DNA of 64,000 bases, from the NCBI GenBank assembly GCA_030680355.1, contig JAUXVF010000028.1, positions 186,001 through 250,000 of the forward strand. The letters run 5' to 3'. Of the stretch, positions 19,307 to 28,701 are shown in pieces. The stretch is from Caulobacter sp. Lineage in GTDB: Bacteria; Pseudomonadota; Alphaproteobacteria; Caulobacterales; Caulobacteraceae. The stretch's first letter is position 1, and each line of letters opens with the position of its first letter. The translations under genes were made by a program, and so were the position numbers. The notes beneath the pieces are model-generated. The model saw only the letters and a list, made by a program, of their open reading frames with translations. It had not been told where the DNA came from and searched no databases.

Positions 19307-20647
19307 TCAGACCGTTTGCTGAAACGGGTAGAAGGCGCTTCCCAGATCAAGAATTTGTGTGAGCTCGTCGAGCGCCCGGCGGCTTTCGACCAGCAGATGC
19401 GGGTCCGCCAGATCGGCCGGAGACAGCCGGTCGCGATAGTGCTCATTCGCCCAGACCGTCAGCCGGTCCTGCAGCGTCGCATCGAACCGCTGGGCCGGGT
19501 TGGCCGCCGCCAGCTCCGCGTCGGTCAGCGCCACCCGCAGCCGCAGACAGGCCGGACCGCCGCCATTGCGCATGCTCTGGCGGACATCGACATACTCGAC
19601 CCGGCCGATAGGACCGTTGGAGGCCATGGCCCGATCGACGGCGGCTTTAGCGCGCGGCGTCTCGGCCGTCTCCATCGGGGCGATCAGGGTCAGGCGGTCC
19701 TCGCCGGGCAAGGACACCAGCATGGAGTTGAACAGATAGGAGGCGATGGCCTCGCTGAGCGGCAGGTCGGCGGCGGCGATCTCGACGAACTGCGGTTCGA
19801 ACTTGCCGGCGGCGGCGGCGCGGATGTCGGCCTGGACCCCGACCGTATCCTCGAACGCCGCCTCGTGGAAGAACAGGCAGGTGCGGGCGCCGACGCAGAC
19901 AACGTCATTGTGGAAGACGCCGGCCTCGATGGCCGCCCGGCCCTGACGGGCGAAGACTGCGCCGTCGGCGCCATGGCGGCGGGCGATGGCCTCGAAGGCC
20001 TGCAGGGTCTGGCGGGCGGGGAAGCGGCCCGACCAGGTCTCCCAGGCCTCGCGACCCCAGACGAACAGATTGACCCCGGCCTCGCCATGATCCGCGCAGA
20101 GCCGGACATGGTTGGCCGCGCCCTCGTCGGCGAAATGGGGGGCCGCCGGCAGCGGCTCATGGACGGCGAAGCGCGCTTCGTCGGGGAACAACCGGCGCAG
20201 GGCGCGCATGGTCTGGTCGCCCTCGAGGCTGCGATGCAGGTTGGTCAGCAGGTTGGCCGGGGTGAAATGCACCCGGCCGTCGGCCGCGTCGGCGCTCGGC
20301 GTCACCGTGGCGGCGTTGGCCGCCCACATCGGCGAGGCGGAACAGGCGGTGTTAAGCAGCTCGGGCGCCTGGGCCGCCGCCGTCTCGATCACCCGCGCGT
20401 CGGTTCCGGCAAAGCCGATGCGACGCAGGAAGCCGACGTCGGGCCGCTCGTGCGGCGGCAGTACGAACTGCGGCAGGCCCCGGTCGGCCAGCAGCCGCAT
20501 CTTGGCCAGGCCCTCCAGCACCGCCGAGCGCGGGTTGGACGGGTCGCCCTTGTTATGGGCGCTGGCCAGATTGCCCGGCGCCAGCCCGGCAAAGCTGTGG
20601 GTCGGCCCGACCAGGCCGTCGCAGTTGGCTTCGACGGCGGGGTTCAC
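19307..20647 (-). CDS. astB: N-succinylarginine dihydrolase, GTG start
   Basis: AstB hydrolyses succinylarginine to succinylornithine, CO2 and two ammonia, the second step of the AST arginine-degradation pathway. The 446-residue protein begins (V)NPAVEANCDGLVGPTHSFAG, the diagnostic AstB start, at a GTG overlapping the astD stop by four bases. Other family stretches are VGARTCLFFHEAAFED, SMRNGGGPACLRLRVALTD and WANEHYRDRLSPADLAD. Length is normal. It is the last gene of a four-gene operon. Confidence 0.97.
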   Translation of the reverse strand: MNPAVEANCDGLVGPTHSFAGLAPGNLASAHNKGDPSNPRSAVLEGLAKMRLLADRGLPQFVLPPHERPDVGFLRRIGFAGTDARVIETAAAQAPELLNTACSASPMWAANAATVTPSADAADGRVHFTPANLLTNLHRSLEGDQTMRALRRLFPDEARFAVHEPLPAAPHFADEGAANHVRLCADHGEAGVNLFVWGREAWETWSGRFPARQTLQAFEAIARRHGADGAVFARQGRAAIEAGVFHNDVVCVGARTCLFFHEAAFEDTVGVQADIRAAAAGKFEPQFVEIAAADLPLSEAIASYLFNSMLVSLPGEDRLTLIAPMETAETPRAKAAVDRAMASNGPIGRVEYVDVRQSMRNGGGPACLRLRVALTDAELAAANPAQRFDATLQDRLTVWANEHYRDRLSPADLADPHLLVESRRALDELTQILDLGSAFYPFQQTV

Positions 20648-22098
20648 CCGCGCAGGCCCTTGATGTCGCCCACGGTCTGCGCCACCGCGTCGGCTTCGAA
20701 ACTGGCGACCGGATAGGCGCAATAGTCGGCGGCGTAATAGGCGCTGGGCCGATGATTGCCAGAGGCGCCGAGACCGCCGAACGGCGCCGTGCCGGCGGCC
20801 CCCGTGGTCGGCCGGTTCCAGTTGACCACCCCGGCGCGAATCCGTTTCTGGAAATGATCCCAACGGGTGACGTCATCGCTGATCAGCCCGGCCGACAGGC
20901 CGTAGCGGGTGGCGTTGGCCAGGGCGATGGCGCCGTCGAAGGTCGCCGCGCGCCGCACCTGCAGCACCGGCGCGAAAATCTCCTCGTCGGGCGTCTCGTG
21001 ATGGCTGACATCGATGATGCCCGGCGTGATGAAGGCCTCCGACAGGCCGTCGACGGCCCGGGCCTCGCGGATCACGGTTCCCAGCAGAAGGCCGGCCGAC
21101 TCCCGCGCCATGCGGCCCGCGCGAGCCGAGATCAACGGCCCCATGAAGGGCTCGGGATCGCTGTTCCAGGCGCCGGCGATCAGGCGGTCGGACAGGGCCA
21201 CGACCGCTTCGATGATCGCCTCCCCCTCATGGCCTTCGGGCACGATCAGCCGGCGGGCGCAGGAGCAGCGTTGACCGGTGGTGATGAAGGCCGATTGCAC
21301 GATCAGGGCAGCGGCGGCCTCCGCATCAGCGGCGTCCCAGACGACCAGCGGATTGTTGCCGCCCAGTTCCAGGGCCAGGATCACATCGGGGCGCTCGGCG
21401 AAGACCCGGCGGAAATGGCTGCCGGCGGCGGCCGATCCGGTGAACAGCAGGCCGTCGATGTCCTGCTCGATCAGCGCCTGGCCGGTCTCACGACCGCCCT
21501 GGACGAGGTTGATCACACCGGGCGGCAGATCGGCGGCTTCCAGCGCCTCGACCAGCAACTGGCCGGCCCAGGGGGTTTCCTCCGAGGGTTTGAAGACGAC
21601 GGTGTCGCCGGCCAGCAGGGCCGGAACGATATGGCCGTTGGGCAGGTGGCCGGGGAAGTTGAACGGACCGAGCACGGCCATCACGCCATGGGCGCGGTGG
21701 CGCAGGACAGCCCGGCCAAAGCCGGTGACAGTCTCCTTGACCCCGGTGCGTTCGTCATAGGCGGCGATTGAGACATCGACCTTGCCCATCATCGAGCCCA
21801 GCTCGGCCCTGGTCTCCCAGAGGGCCTTACCGGTTTCGCGGGACATGGCCTCGGCGAAGGCGTCCTTGCGGGCGTCCAGGGCGGCCTTGTAACGGCGCAG
21901 GGCGGCGATCCGCTCCTCACGCGGGCGGTCGGCCCAGTCATGGGCGGCGGCGCGGGCGGCGGTCACGGCGGCAGCGACATCGGCCGCCGTGGCGGTGGCG
22001 CCTTCCCAGGCGGCCTGACCGGTCGCCGGATCGATCGACGTCAGGCCCGCGCCGTGACCGGCGACCCACTGGCCGTTGATGTAGAGACTGCGGCTCAT
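20644..22098 (-). CDS. astD: N-succinylglutamate 5-semialdehyde dehydrogenase
   Basis: A 484-residue aldehyde dehydrogenase. The catalytic Glu is in ALELGGNNPLVV and the catalytic Cys in TTGQRCSCARRL; NAD-binding features include GPFNFPGHLPNGHIVPALLA and FTGSAAAG. It oxidises succinylglutamate semialdehyde to succinylglutamate, step four of the AST pathway. It overlaps astA (ATGA) and astB (GTGA), so the operon is tightly coupled. Confidence 0.96.
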   Translation of the reverse strand: MSRSLYINGQWVAGHGAGLTSIDPATGQAAWEGATATAADVAAAVTAARAAAHDWADRPREERIAALRRYKAALDARKDAFAEAMSRETGKALWETRAELGSMMGKVDVSIAAYDERTGVKETVTGFGRAVLRHRAHGVMAVLGPFNFPGHLPNGHIVPALLAGDTVVFKPSEETPWAGQLLVEALEAADLPPGVINLVQGGRETGQALIEQDIDGLLFTGSAAAGSHFRRVFAERPDVILALELGGNNPLVVWDAADAEAAAALIVQSAFITTGQRCSCARRLIVPEGHEGEAIIEAVVALSDRLIAGAWNSDPEPFMGPLISARAGRMARESAGLLLGTVIREARAVDGLSEAFITPGIIDVSHHETPDEEIFAPVLQVRRAATFDGAIALANATRYGLSAGLISDDVTRWDHFQKRIRAGVVNWNRPTTGAAGTAPFGGLGASGNHRPSAYYAADYCAYPVASFEADAVAQTVGDIKGLRG

Positions 22099-23102
22099 GA
22101 CTTCACCCTGACCTTGGCGCCTTCACGCACGCCCAAAACTTCGGCGGCGGCCGGCGACAGCACCGCCGCGCCATCCTTGACCAGAACCTCCGCCCGAACC
22201 GCCCGGAACCGCGCGATCTCGGTGGTCGAGATCAGGGCCGCCTCGGCGCCGCTGTCGGCGCCCAGCCGAACGGTCAGCACCTGGGCGTTCTTGACTGTTT
22301 TGATGTCATCGCGCGGCGCGCCCATGGTCGGACCGGCGTCGAACAGATCGACCAGACCCTGGTAGCGGAAGCCCTCGCGCTCAAGCATGGCCTTGGCCGC
22401 CTGCCCCTCGCGGTGCACCTCGCCGATCGACTTGCAGGCGGCGTCGTGCAGCAGGCCGGTGTAGATCGGATGGCGCGGCGCCAGGTCGAGAATGAACTGG
22501 CCATTGGTCGAGGCGCTCATCAGGTCGGCCTCGTCGAACGGCAGGCGGAAGAAGTGGCTGGCGACATGGTCCCAAAAGGGACAACTGCCGTCGTCGTCGA
22601 ACCAGCCGCGCAGCTCGGCCAGCACCATTTCCGAGAACTTCTCCGGCTCGGAGCCGATCAACATGTAGCGCGACTGGGCCAGCAGCCGGCCGGCGCCGCC
22701 CCGGCGCTTCTCCGGCCGCAGGAACAGCGACCCGACCTCGGACCAGCCGGCGCATTCATTGACCAGAACCAGGGCCTGGTGGTCGAACCGCATGCCCAGG
22801 GTCGGCGAAGACTGTGCCAGGGTGACGACCCGGAACGAGAAGAACGGGCGCTTCAGTCCCACGCTGGCCTTGACCCCGGCGACGCCGTCGATGGCCCCGG
22901 TTTCGGAGTCTTCCAGCATCAGGCTGTACCAGGCCTCCGGCGGGGCGACCTCGCCGGAAAAACTGGCCGCCGAGAGGTCGAGGCGAGCGCGCAGGGTCGG
23001 CTCGTCCTCGGGCAGGCTGGTGAAGCCGCGGCCGGACAGGACGGCCAGTTCGAGCATCGCGTCATAGTCGGCGGGGCCGGCGGGGCGGACAACCAGCATC
23101 AA
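22095..23102 (-). CDS. astA: Arginine N-succinyltransferase
   Basis: A 335-residue GNAT-like enzyme that transfers succinyl from succinyl-CoA to arginine, opening the AST pathway. Family hallmarks: VVRPAGPADYDAMLELAVLS at the start, GFTSLPEDEPTLRARLD, LFLRPEKRRGGAGRLLAQSR, FWDHVASHFFRLPFDEAD, and FQYQ-type FRYQGLVDLFDAGPTM near the C-terminus. A single astA copy is present, without the paired AruF/AruG arrangement of Pseudomonas. It overlaps the M20 hydrolase and astD. Confidence 0.96.
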   Translation of the reverse strand: MMLVVRPAGPADYDAMLELAVLSGRGFTSLPEDEPTLRARLDLSAASFSGEVAPPEAWYSLMLEDSETGAIDGVAGVKASVGLKRPFFSFRVVTLAQSSPTLGMRFDHQALVLVNECAGWSEVGSLFLRPEKRRGGAGRLLAQSRYMLIGSEPEKFSEMVLAELRGWFDDDGSCPFWDHVASHFFRLPFDEADLMSASTNGQFILDLAPRHPIYTGLLHDAACKSIGEVHREGQAAKAMLEREGFRYQGLVDLFDAGPTMGAPRDDIKTVKNAQVLTVRLGADSGAEAALISTTEIARFRAVRAEVLVKDGAAVLSPAAAEVLGVREGAKVRVKS

Positions 23103-24346
23103 CGGGTCTCCATCAGGGCGTGGATGCCCCGGGCGTCGATGTCACCCGACGCGAGTTTCATGAGGATAAGGGCGGAGAGCTGGGCGCGCTCGACGAAACT
23201 GTCGGGCCAGGCGAACTCGTTATCGCTGTGAATGTCGCCGCCGCGGACGCCGAGCGTATCGATATTGGGCAGACCGGCGGCGAACAGGTTGTTGCCCTCG
23301 CAGACCCCGCCCGACGGGTTCCAGGCGATCGTCTGGCCGAGCAGGGCCCCGACGTCCCGGACCTTGCCGAACAGGGCCGACTGGGCGGCGTTGAACGGCT
23401 TGGCCGGCCGGGTCAGGCCGCCGTGCAGACTGACGCCCAGGCCGTCGCCCTCGCCGGCGGCCATGGCCAGGGCGATGTTCGACTGCAGCCAGCCGGCGGC
23501 GGCGGCGTCGGGATAGCGGACATTGAACCGAACCACGGCGATGTCGGGCACCATGTTCAACGGCGCGCCGCCATCGATACGGGCCACATTGAGAGTCACA
23601 GCATCGCGCTGGCCATTGAGCGCGTCGAGGGTGCCGGCGATGCGGGCGGCGGCGGTGATGGCGTTGCGACCCAGCGCGAAGTCGCGTCCGGCATGGGCGT
23701 TGCGGCCGGTCACGCGGATATGGAAATTGCCAGAACCCTTGCGGGCGCCGGCCAGAGAGCCGTCGGCCATGGCCGGCTCATAAGTCAGGCCGACATGGCC
23801 CAGCCGCCCGAATTCCGCAAGAATCGGCGCCGAGGACAGCGAGCCGATCTCCTCGTCGGGCGACAGGAGCAGTCGGTAGCCGAGCTTGCCCGCGTCCGGG
23901 TGGCTTTCGACGGCCTGCAGGGCCGAGAGAATGACGCTGATTCCGCCCTTCATGTCGGCGATGCCCGGCCCGTTCAGGGCGCCGTCGGGACGAGTGACAA
24001 CGGTCTGAAACCGGCTCTCGGCCGGGAAGACCGTGTCGTAGTGGCCCGTCAGCACGACCTGGACCGGCGCCTCGGGCCGGACAATGACCGCGATGGCGGG
24101 AGGATGCGCCTGCTCTGTCTCCCGTCCGTCCGCGGCGATCTCGATCGACGCCGCCAGCGGCACATCCTGCGGCTCGGTCGGCAGGACCGCGAAGGCCGTC
24201 TTGAGGATCTGGCGGGTGGCTTCGAGCCCTTCCAGGTTGCGGCTGCCGGAGTTGACAGCGCACCAGCCGACGGCGCGATCGACGATCATCGACCCCTGTT
24301 CGGCAAGGGATTTCAGAACAGCATTCTCGTCCGGCTGCAGGCGCAT
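23099..24346 (-). CDS. M20-family metallohydrolase, first gene of the ast operon
   Basis: A 415-residue zinc hydrolase of the M20 (ArgE/DapE/CPG2) family. Metal ligands are visible: His-Asp in LTGHYDTVF, bridging Asp in GPGIADMKGG, Glu pair in SPDEEIGS, Glu in TYEPAM and His in GGDIHSDNEF. A dimerisation domain lies at about residues 205-315. It overlaps astA by ATGA. The canonical succinylglutamate desuccinylase AstE is an M14 enzyme and is absent here, as is astC. Inference: this protein may cleave succinylglutamate or a related acylated amino acid. Other M20 substrates cannot be excluded. Confidence 0.88.
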   Translation of the reverse strand: MRLQPDENAVLKSLAEQGSMIVDRAVGWCAVNSGSRNLEGLEATRQILKTAFAVLPTEPQDVPLAASIEIAADGRETEQAHPPAIAVIVRPEAPVQVVLTGHYDTVFPAESRFQTVVTRPDGALNGPGIADMKGGISVILSALQAVESHPDAGKLGYRLLLSPDEEIGSLSSAPILAEFGRLGHVGLTYEPAMADGSLAGARKGSGNFHIRVTGRNAHAGRDFALGRNAITAAARIAGTLDALNGQRDAVTLNVARIDGGAPLNMVPDIAVVRFNVRYPDAAAAGWLQSNIALAMAAGEGDGLGVSLHGGLTRPAKPFNAAQSALFGKVRDVGALLGQTIAWNPSGGVCEGNNLFAAGLPNIDTLGVRGGDIHSDNEFAWPDSFVERAQLSALILMKLASGDIDARGIHALMETR

Positions 24347-24504
24347 CGGTTTGCTCAGTCCAGCTTTACTGACGCCATTTCCGCGGACGCAATGTCAACG
24401 CGCGTTTCGTGATGACGACCCGCCGGAATGGCGCAAGACGGGGATCGCCGTTGCCCCTTCATAGCCATGCCGGAGGGGAAGGTGAACCCCCCTGCCATGG
24501 CCGC

Positions 24505-27500
24505 CTAGTAGTCCCGCCGCCAGCGCACCGACAGCCGACCGCCCCCCTGGCCCTGCAGCCGGGAGATCAGAGACAGGTTGCGCCGGACCCGCCATTCGAC
24601 CTGGGCCGCGGGTCCTTCCCGACCCCCGCCGATGATCTCCAGATAGACGTCGTCGGTCAGGTATTTGCCGCCGGCGACCGTCATGGCGCCCGCCGCCCCG
24701 CCGCCGGCGAAGACAAGCCGGTCCAGACCGGCGAAATTCTTGAGGTTGCCGATGATGTCGAAACCGCCGCCGCCGGCCAGGGCGGCGAGCGCCGAGGCCA
24801 GCTGCGCCGCTTCGATCGGCGACAGTTGCGAGGCCGAGGTGCCGAACAGAACCCGCGACAGCACCTCGTCATTGGGCAGGACCGGCGACGAGGTCAGGGT
24901 GATCTCGGGCTTGGCCGCCGTTCCGCGCACGCGAATCACCGCGGTCAGCGAGGGGTCATTGCGGGTGGCGGTCAGGTCCAGCCGGATACGCTCGGGCGAG
25001 GTCGCCAGATAGATGGCCCCGCGAGGATCGAACTCGAACCGTTTACCGGCGAAATCATACTCGCCACGGACGATGCGCGCGACGCCGTCAAGCCGGGGCT
25101 TGGCCGTTGTGCCGCCGATGTGGGCGTCCAGAGACAGTTCGGCGTCCAGGCCGCGCCCCTCGACGAAGATGCCCCGGGTGGCCTTGAGCGATACGTCGAG
25201 GGCCACGACCAGGCCGCGCGAGGGCTCCGGCAGGAAGTCGGCGTCACCGCCTTCCGGACGGTTGCGCTCGACGACGGCCATGGGCACCACGCCCCGTGGG
25301 GTTGGCGGATTGGCCGCCACAAGGGCGCGGTCGACGGTCAGGGCGCCCGAGACCTGGACCTTGCCGTCGGCGGCCCGGTTGAGGGTCGCGTCACCCGAAG
25401 CGGTCGCCGTCATGGCGTCATTCTCGATCAGCTGGAAGTCTTCCAGTTTCACACGGAAGCTGCTGACCCCGTCCCGCAGCAGGCTGATGCGGCCGCCGCC
25501 GCTGAGCCGGCCGCCGCCGCCGCCGACCACGCGACCCCCGCGACCGTCGGTGGCGGTGAACTGGCTGACGTCGATGGCGTTGTCCGACAGCACCGCGACC
25601 ACCGAGAGGTCGACGAGGCCAAGGCCGATGACTCCGTCCTCAAACGCGCCGTTCTTGAGTTCGGCGCGACCGGCCAGGCGCGGATCGGCCAGGGTGCCGC
25701 CGATGGTTCCGGCCATTGAAACATTGCCCGACACCGAACGCTCCCCGCCCACGAGGAGATCCCACAGGGGTTTGACTTCACCGTCAGCGGAAAAGCGGCC
25801 GCTCATTGGCTTCTGCCGGACGATCGCCAGCCGGAGCGGCGCCGCCGAGGCTTCCACCGGCAGGGCCAGGCCCATCTCGGACCGCAATCCGCTGGCGTTG
25901 CTCGCTGTCGCCGCCACCGACAGGAGCGAGTCCTTGAGCGTGGCCTTGACCTCGCTGTTCACCGACACAGCCTTGCCGGCCCCGCGGGCGCGGGCGTCTC
26001 GAAGCGAGGCGTCGAGCGAGCCGGACAGCTGGCTGCCCCGGCCGGTGAGGATCAACTCCCCGTCGAAAACACCCGCCAGATCCTCGTTGATCGCCCCCAG
26101 GGACACGCCGGCCAGGCTTGCGCGCAGGTCGGCGACATCGCCATCGGCACGGGCGGTGATCGAGGCCCGGCCGCCTTCGATGTCGAGTTTGAGATCCGCT
26201 GACCGCTCCCCGCCGCCGAAACCGATGCGGGCCGCTTCGAGGGTGCGGAAATCAGCGGCGCCAAACCGACCCTCCCCCTCCAGGGCCAGGCCGGTCTTGC
26301 CATTCCGCTGGGCGAAGAAGCCGCCGCCCTTGAAGCGCCAGCGGCTCTCGCCATAGGTCCCACGTCCGTCAAGCGTGATCGGCAACCGCTCGAGGGGTCC
26401 GTCGGCGGTGAAATTCGCGGCGGTGAACCGCAGCCCGTTGACGCTGCGCAAAACGGCGTTGCGCGCGGCCAGGTCTATCGTCGCCCGCGGCCCGTCCCGG
26501 CCGGCGACGATGCGCGCCGTGCCGGTGAGCGCGCCGGTGGTGAGAACCGCCCCGGGGCCGATCGCCAGGGTCAGATCGGCCGTCGAGGCGCGGCCGCTGC
26601 GCAGAGACAGCGCGCCCTTGGCCTGAACACCGCCGGCGTCCGCATCGAGGCCGAACAGATCCAGCCCGCCCTCGGCGAACCGGAAGTCAGTGCGGGCCCG
26701 GGCCGCGCCGTACTCACTGTCGGCCAGGATCGCCACCTGGCCGTCGGCGCCGCCGGGACCACGCAGGAAGCTGAGCGTCACATGGGCGTCGGTGAGCACA
26801 AGGCTGGGAAGGTCGACCGTGGCGAAATCAGCGATCAAGTCGGCCCGCGCCGCCTCCAGCGAGCCGGTGATCGCGCCGGTTCCCTTCGCCGCGCCGGCGA
26901 ATTCCACCGGACCCGCGCGGAAGGGACCGTTGGCCTCCCAGTTCAGATTCAGTTTGAGCGCCCCTTCAGGCCCGATCAGCCCGGCGGCCTTCGCCGAGGC
27001 GAGCGCCCCGTCAAGTTCGGCGGTCGTAACGGCGATGACGCCATTGCTGATCTCGGCCTTGCCCTTGATCCGGGGCGCGACACCAAGGAGGCGATCCAAC
27101 TCGCCATAGCCGGTGGCGAACCCCGCCCCCCTCGCGTCGAGGGTCAGAATCCAGGGCTTGCCTCGCCCGCCCTGCGACGCCGACCAGGCGGCCTTCGCCT
27201 GCCCCTTCGACCCGATCCGGGCTGCGGAGAGATTGGTCAGCAACGCGTCGCCCTTGAACGACAGACCGCCCAGCAGCGTGCGGCTTCCCGTCGCGTCCAG
27301 CTTGAGACCCGACCCCGTGGCCGTGACGCGACGCATCAGCAGCCGCCCGTCGGCCAGCCGCGCGCCCTGGAACTCCGCCTGCGGTCGCGCGCCGAGAAGG
27401 GCGCCGATATAGCCTGCTCCCGAGCCCCCGGCGCCCGCCAGGGCCGACCGGACCGACAGCTCGCCGTTGCGGCGGCCGACAGAGACCGTGCCGGCCACGG

Positions 27501-28701
27501 CCGCGAGGCCATAGCCGCGATACTTGAAACGCGAGGCCTTAAGCCCGCCGACATAGGACCAACGGGACCAATTGCCCGTCAGCACCCCTTCGGACCGCGC
27601 CGCGCCGCTGATGGACTTCACCGCCAGCCGATCAAGCGTGTTCGTCGCCAGGGTCACGGCCAGGCCCTTGGCGCCGGTCATCCGCTTGCCGACGTCGGCC
27701 TCGCCCCGGGCCGTGACCGACAGCGTCTCGCCGTCCGCCTGACCGTCGATCGCGTAAAGGCCGCTCTTCAACTGCCGCCCGGTTCCCGAGAACCGGACAT
27801 TGTCCCCGAACCTTGGAACGAAGCGGGCGGTCAGACTGGACGCGGCCAGGGAAATCCTGCCGCTCGCCGAGCCGCCCGATTTGTTCCAGGCGCCCGTGGC
27901 CTGGGCCGGGACCGTCGCGCCAGAGCGCGCCAACAAGGAAAACTGGCCCGCGCCCAGACGCCCGCCGGCTCGCGCCTTCAGGGAGAACAGTCGATCGGCG
28001 GGCAGCCCCAGAAGGCCGGCGATAGCGCCGCCCTCGGCCTCGATGGCGTCGGCGACCACCACCAGCGGCTGGCCCTTGCCCATATCGAGCGCCACGCCGA
28101 CCCGGTCACCATCATGCAGCCGGCTGGCAGCGCCGAGGCGAATATGGGTGGGACCCTGGCGGACGAGATCCAGCGACCCGACAACATCGAAATGCCCTCG
28201 GCGGTAGCTGGCCTCGGGCAGGGTTTCGACGACCAGCCGAGCCGCGTCGATCTTCACCGAAATCGGCATCGGACGCGGGGGCGTCTTGGCCGTCAGGATC
28301 GGTCGGCGGAGCAGCCGCACCTCGCGGGCCGTGATCTTCTCGGCGTGAAAGCGTCGCGCCAGCAGCTCGACATGGCGCCAGTCGACCACGACATCGCGGG
28401 CGTCCAGCCATATCCCCTTGGAATCGCTGATGGTCAGACGACGCAGTGAAACCTGTCGCCAGATATCACCGGTCAGGCCTTCAATCCCGAGCTTGCCGTA
28501 CCGGCCCAGCTTGAGGCCGTTGGCCTGACTCTCGATCAAGGCCCGCCCCGTAACCGTGTTGGCGCCGTAGCGGACGGCCATGCCGGCGCCGGCGACAAGG
28601 ACCACAATCGCCACGGCGGCGAACAGAATCCACCGAGGCTTCCAGGCCAGCCGGAAGCGGAACGGCGTCTTCGCCGGCGGCTGGGTCTCAGGCTCGCTCA
28701 A
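24505..28701 (-). CDS. tamB: TamB, translocation and assembly module inner-membrane protein
   Basis: A 1398-residue protein with one N-terminal membrane anchor (about residues 24-44) and a very long beta-rich periplasmic part of repetitive AsmA/DUF490 type. The DUF490 domain at the C-terminus includes VRGTAAKPEITLTSSPVLPN, DEVLSRVLFGTSASQLSP and the terminal YLTDDVYLEIIGGG. TamB partners TamA in assembling some outer-membrane proteins and is also tied to phospholipid transport between membranes. Its ATG overlaps the tamA stop (ATGA). Length is at the upper end of the usual range. Confidence 0.96.
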   Translation of the reverse strand: MSEPETQPPAKTPFRFRLAWKPRWILFAAVAIVVLVAGAGMAVRYGANTVTGRALIESQANGLKLGRYGKLGIEGLTGDIWRQVSLRRLTISDSKGIWLDARDVVVDWRHVELLARRFHAEKITAREVRLLRRPILTAKTPPRPMPISVKIDAARLVVETLPEASYRRGHFDVVGSLDLVRQGPTHIRLGAASRLHDGDRVGVALDMGKGQPLVVVADAIEAEGGAIAGLLGLPADRLFSLKARAGGRLGAGQFSLLARSGATVPAQATGAWNKSGGSASGRISLAASSLTARFVPRFGDNVRFSGTGRQLKSGLYAIDGQADGETLSVTARGEADVGKRMTGAKGLAVTLATNTLDRLAVKSISGAARSEGVLTGNWSRWSYVGGLKASRFKYRGYGLAAVAGTVSVGRRNGELSVRSALAGAGGSGAGYIGALLGARPQAEFQGARLADGRLLMRRVTATGSGLKLDATGSRTLLGGLSFKGDALLTNLSAARIGSKGQAKAAWSASQGGRGKPWILTLDARGAGFATGYGELDRLLGVAPRIKGKAEISNGVIAVTTAELDGALASAKAAGLIGPEGALKLNLNWEANGPFRAGPVEFAGAAKGTGAITGSLEAARADLIADFATVDLPSLVLTDAHVTLSFLRGPGGADGQVAILADSEYGAARARTDFRFAEGGLDLFGLDADAGGVQAKGALSLRSGRASTADLTLAIGPGAVLTTGALTGTARIVAGRDGPRATIDLAARNAVLRSVNGLRFTAANFTADGPLERLPITLDGRGTYGESRWRFKGGGFFAQRNGKTGLALEGEGRFGAADFRTLEAARIGFGGGERSADLKLDIEGGRASITARADGDVADLRASLAGVSLGAINEDLAGVFDGELILTGRGSQLSGSLDASLRDARARGAGKAVSVNSEVKATLKDSLLSVAATASNASGLRSEMGLALPVEASAAPLRLAIVRQKPMSGRFSADGEVKPLWDLLVGGERSVSGNVSMAGTIGGTLADPRLAGRAELKNGAFEDGVIGLGLVDLSVVAVLSDNAIDVSQFTATDGRGGRVVGGGGGRLSGGGRISLLRDGVSSFRVKLEDFQLIENDAMTATASGDATLNRAADGKVQVSGALTVDRALVAANPPTPRGVVPMAVVERNRPEGGDADFLPEPSRGLVVALDVSLKATRGIFVEGRGLDAELSLDAHIGGTTAKPRLDGVARIVRGEYDFAGKRFEFDPRGAIYLATSPERIRLDLTATRNDPSLTAVIRVRGTAAKPEITLTSSPVLPNDEVLSRVLFGTSASQLSPIEAAQLASALAALAGGGGFDIIGNLKNFAGLDRLVFAGGGAAGAMTVAGGKYLTDDVYLEIIGGGREGPAAQVEWRVRRNLSLISRLQGQGGGRLSVRWRRDY

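Noticed and set aside
24347..24504. A terminator or arginine-responsive operator between tamB and the ast operon.
   Set aside because: The 158 bases contain imperfect CCATG/CATGG pairs but no convincing stem with a T-run and no recognisable operator.
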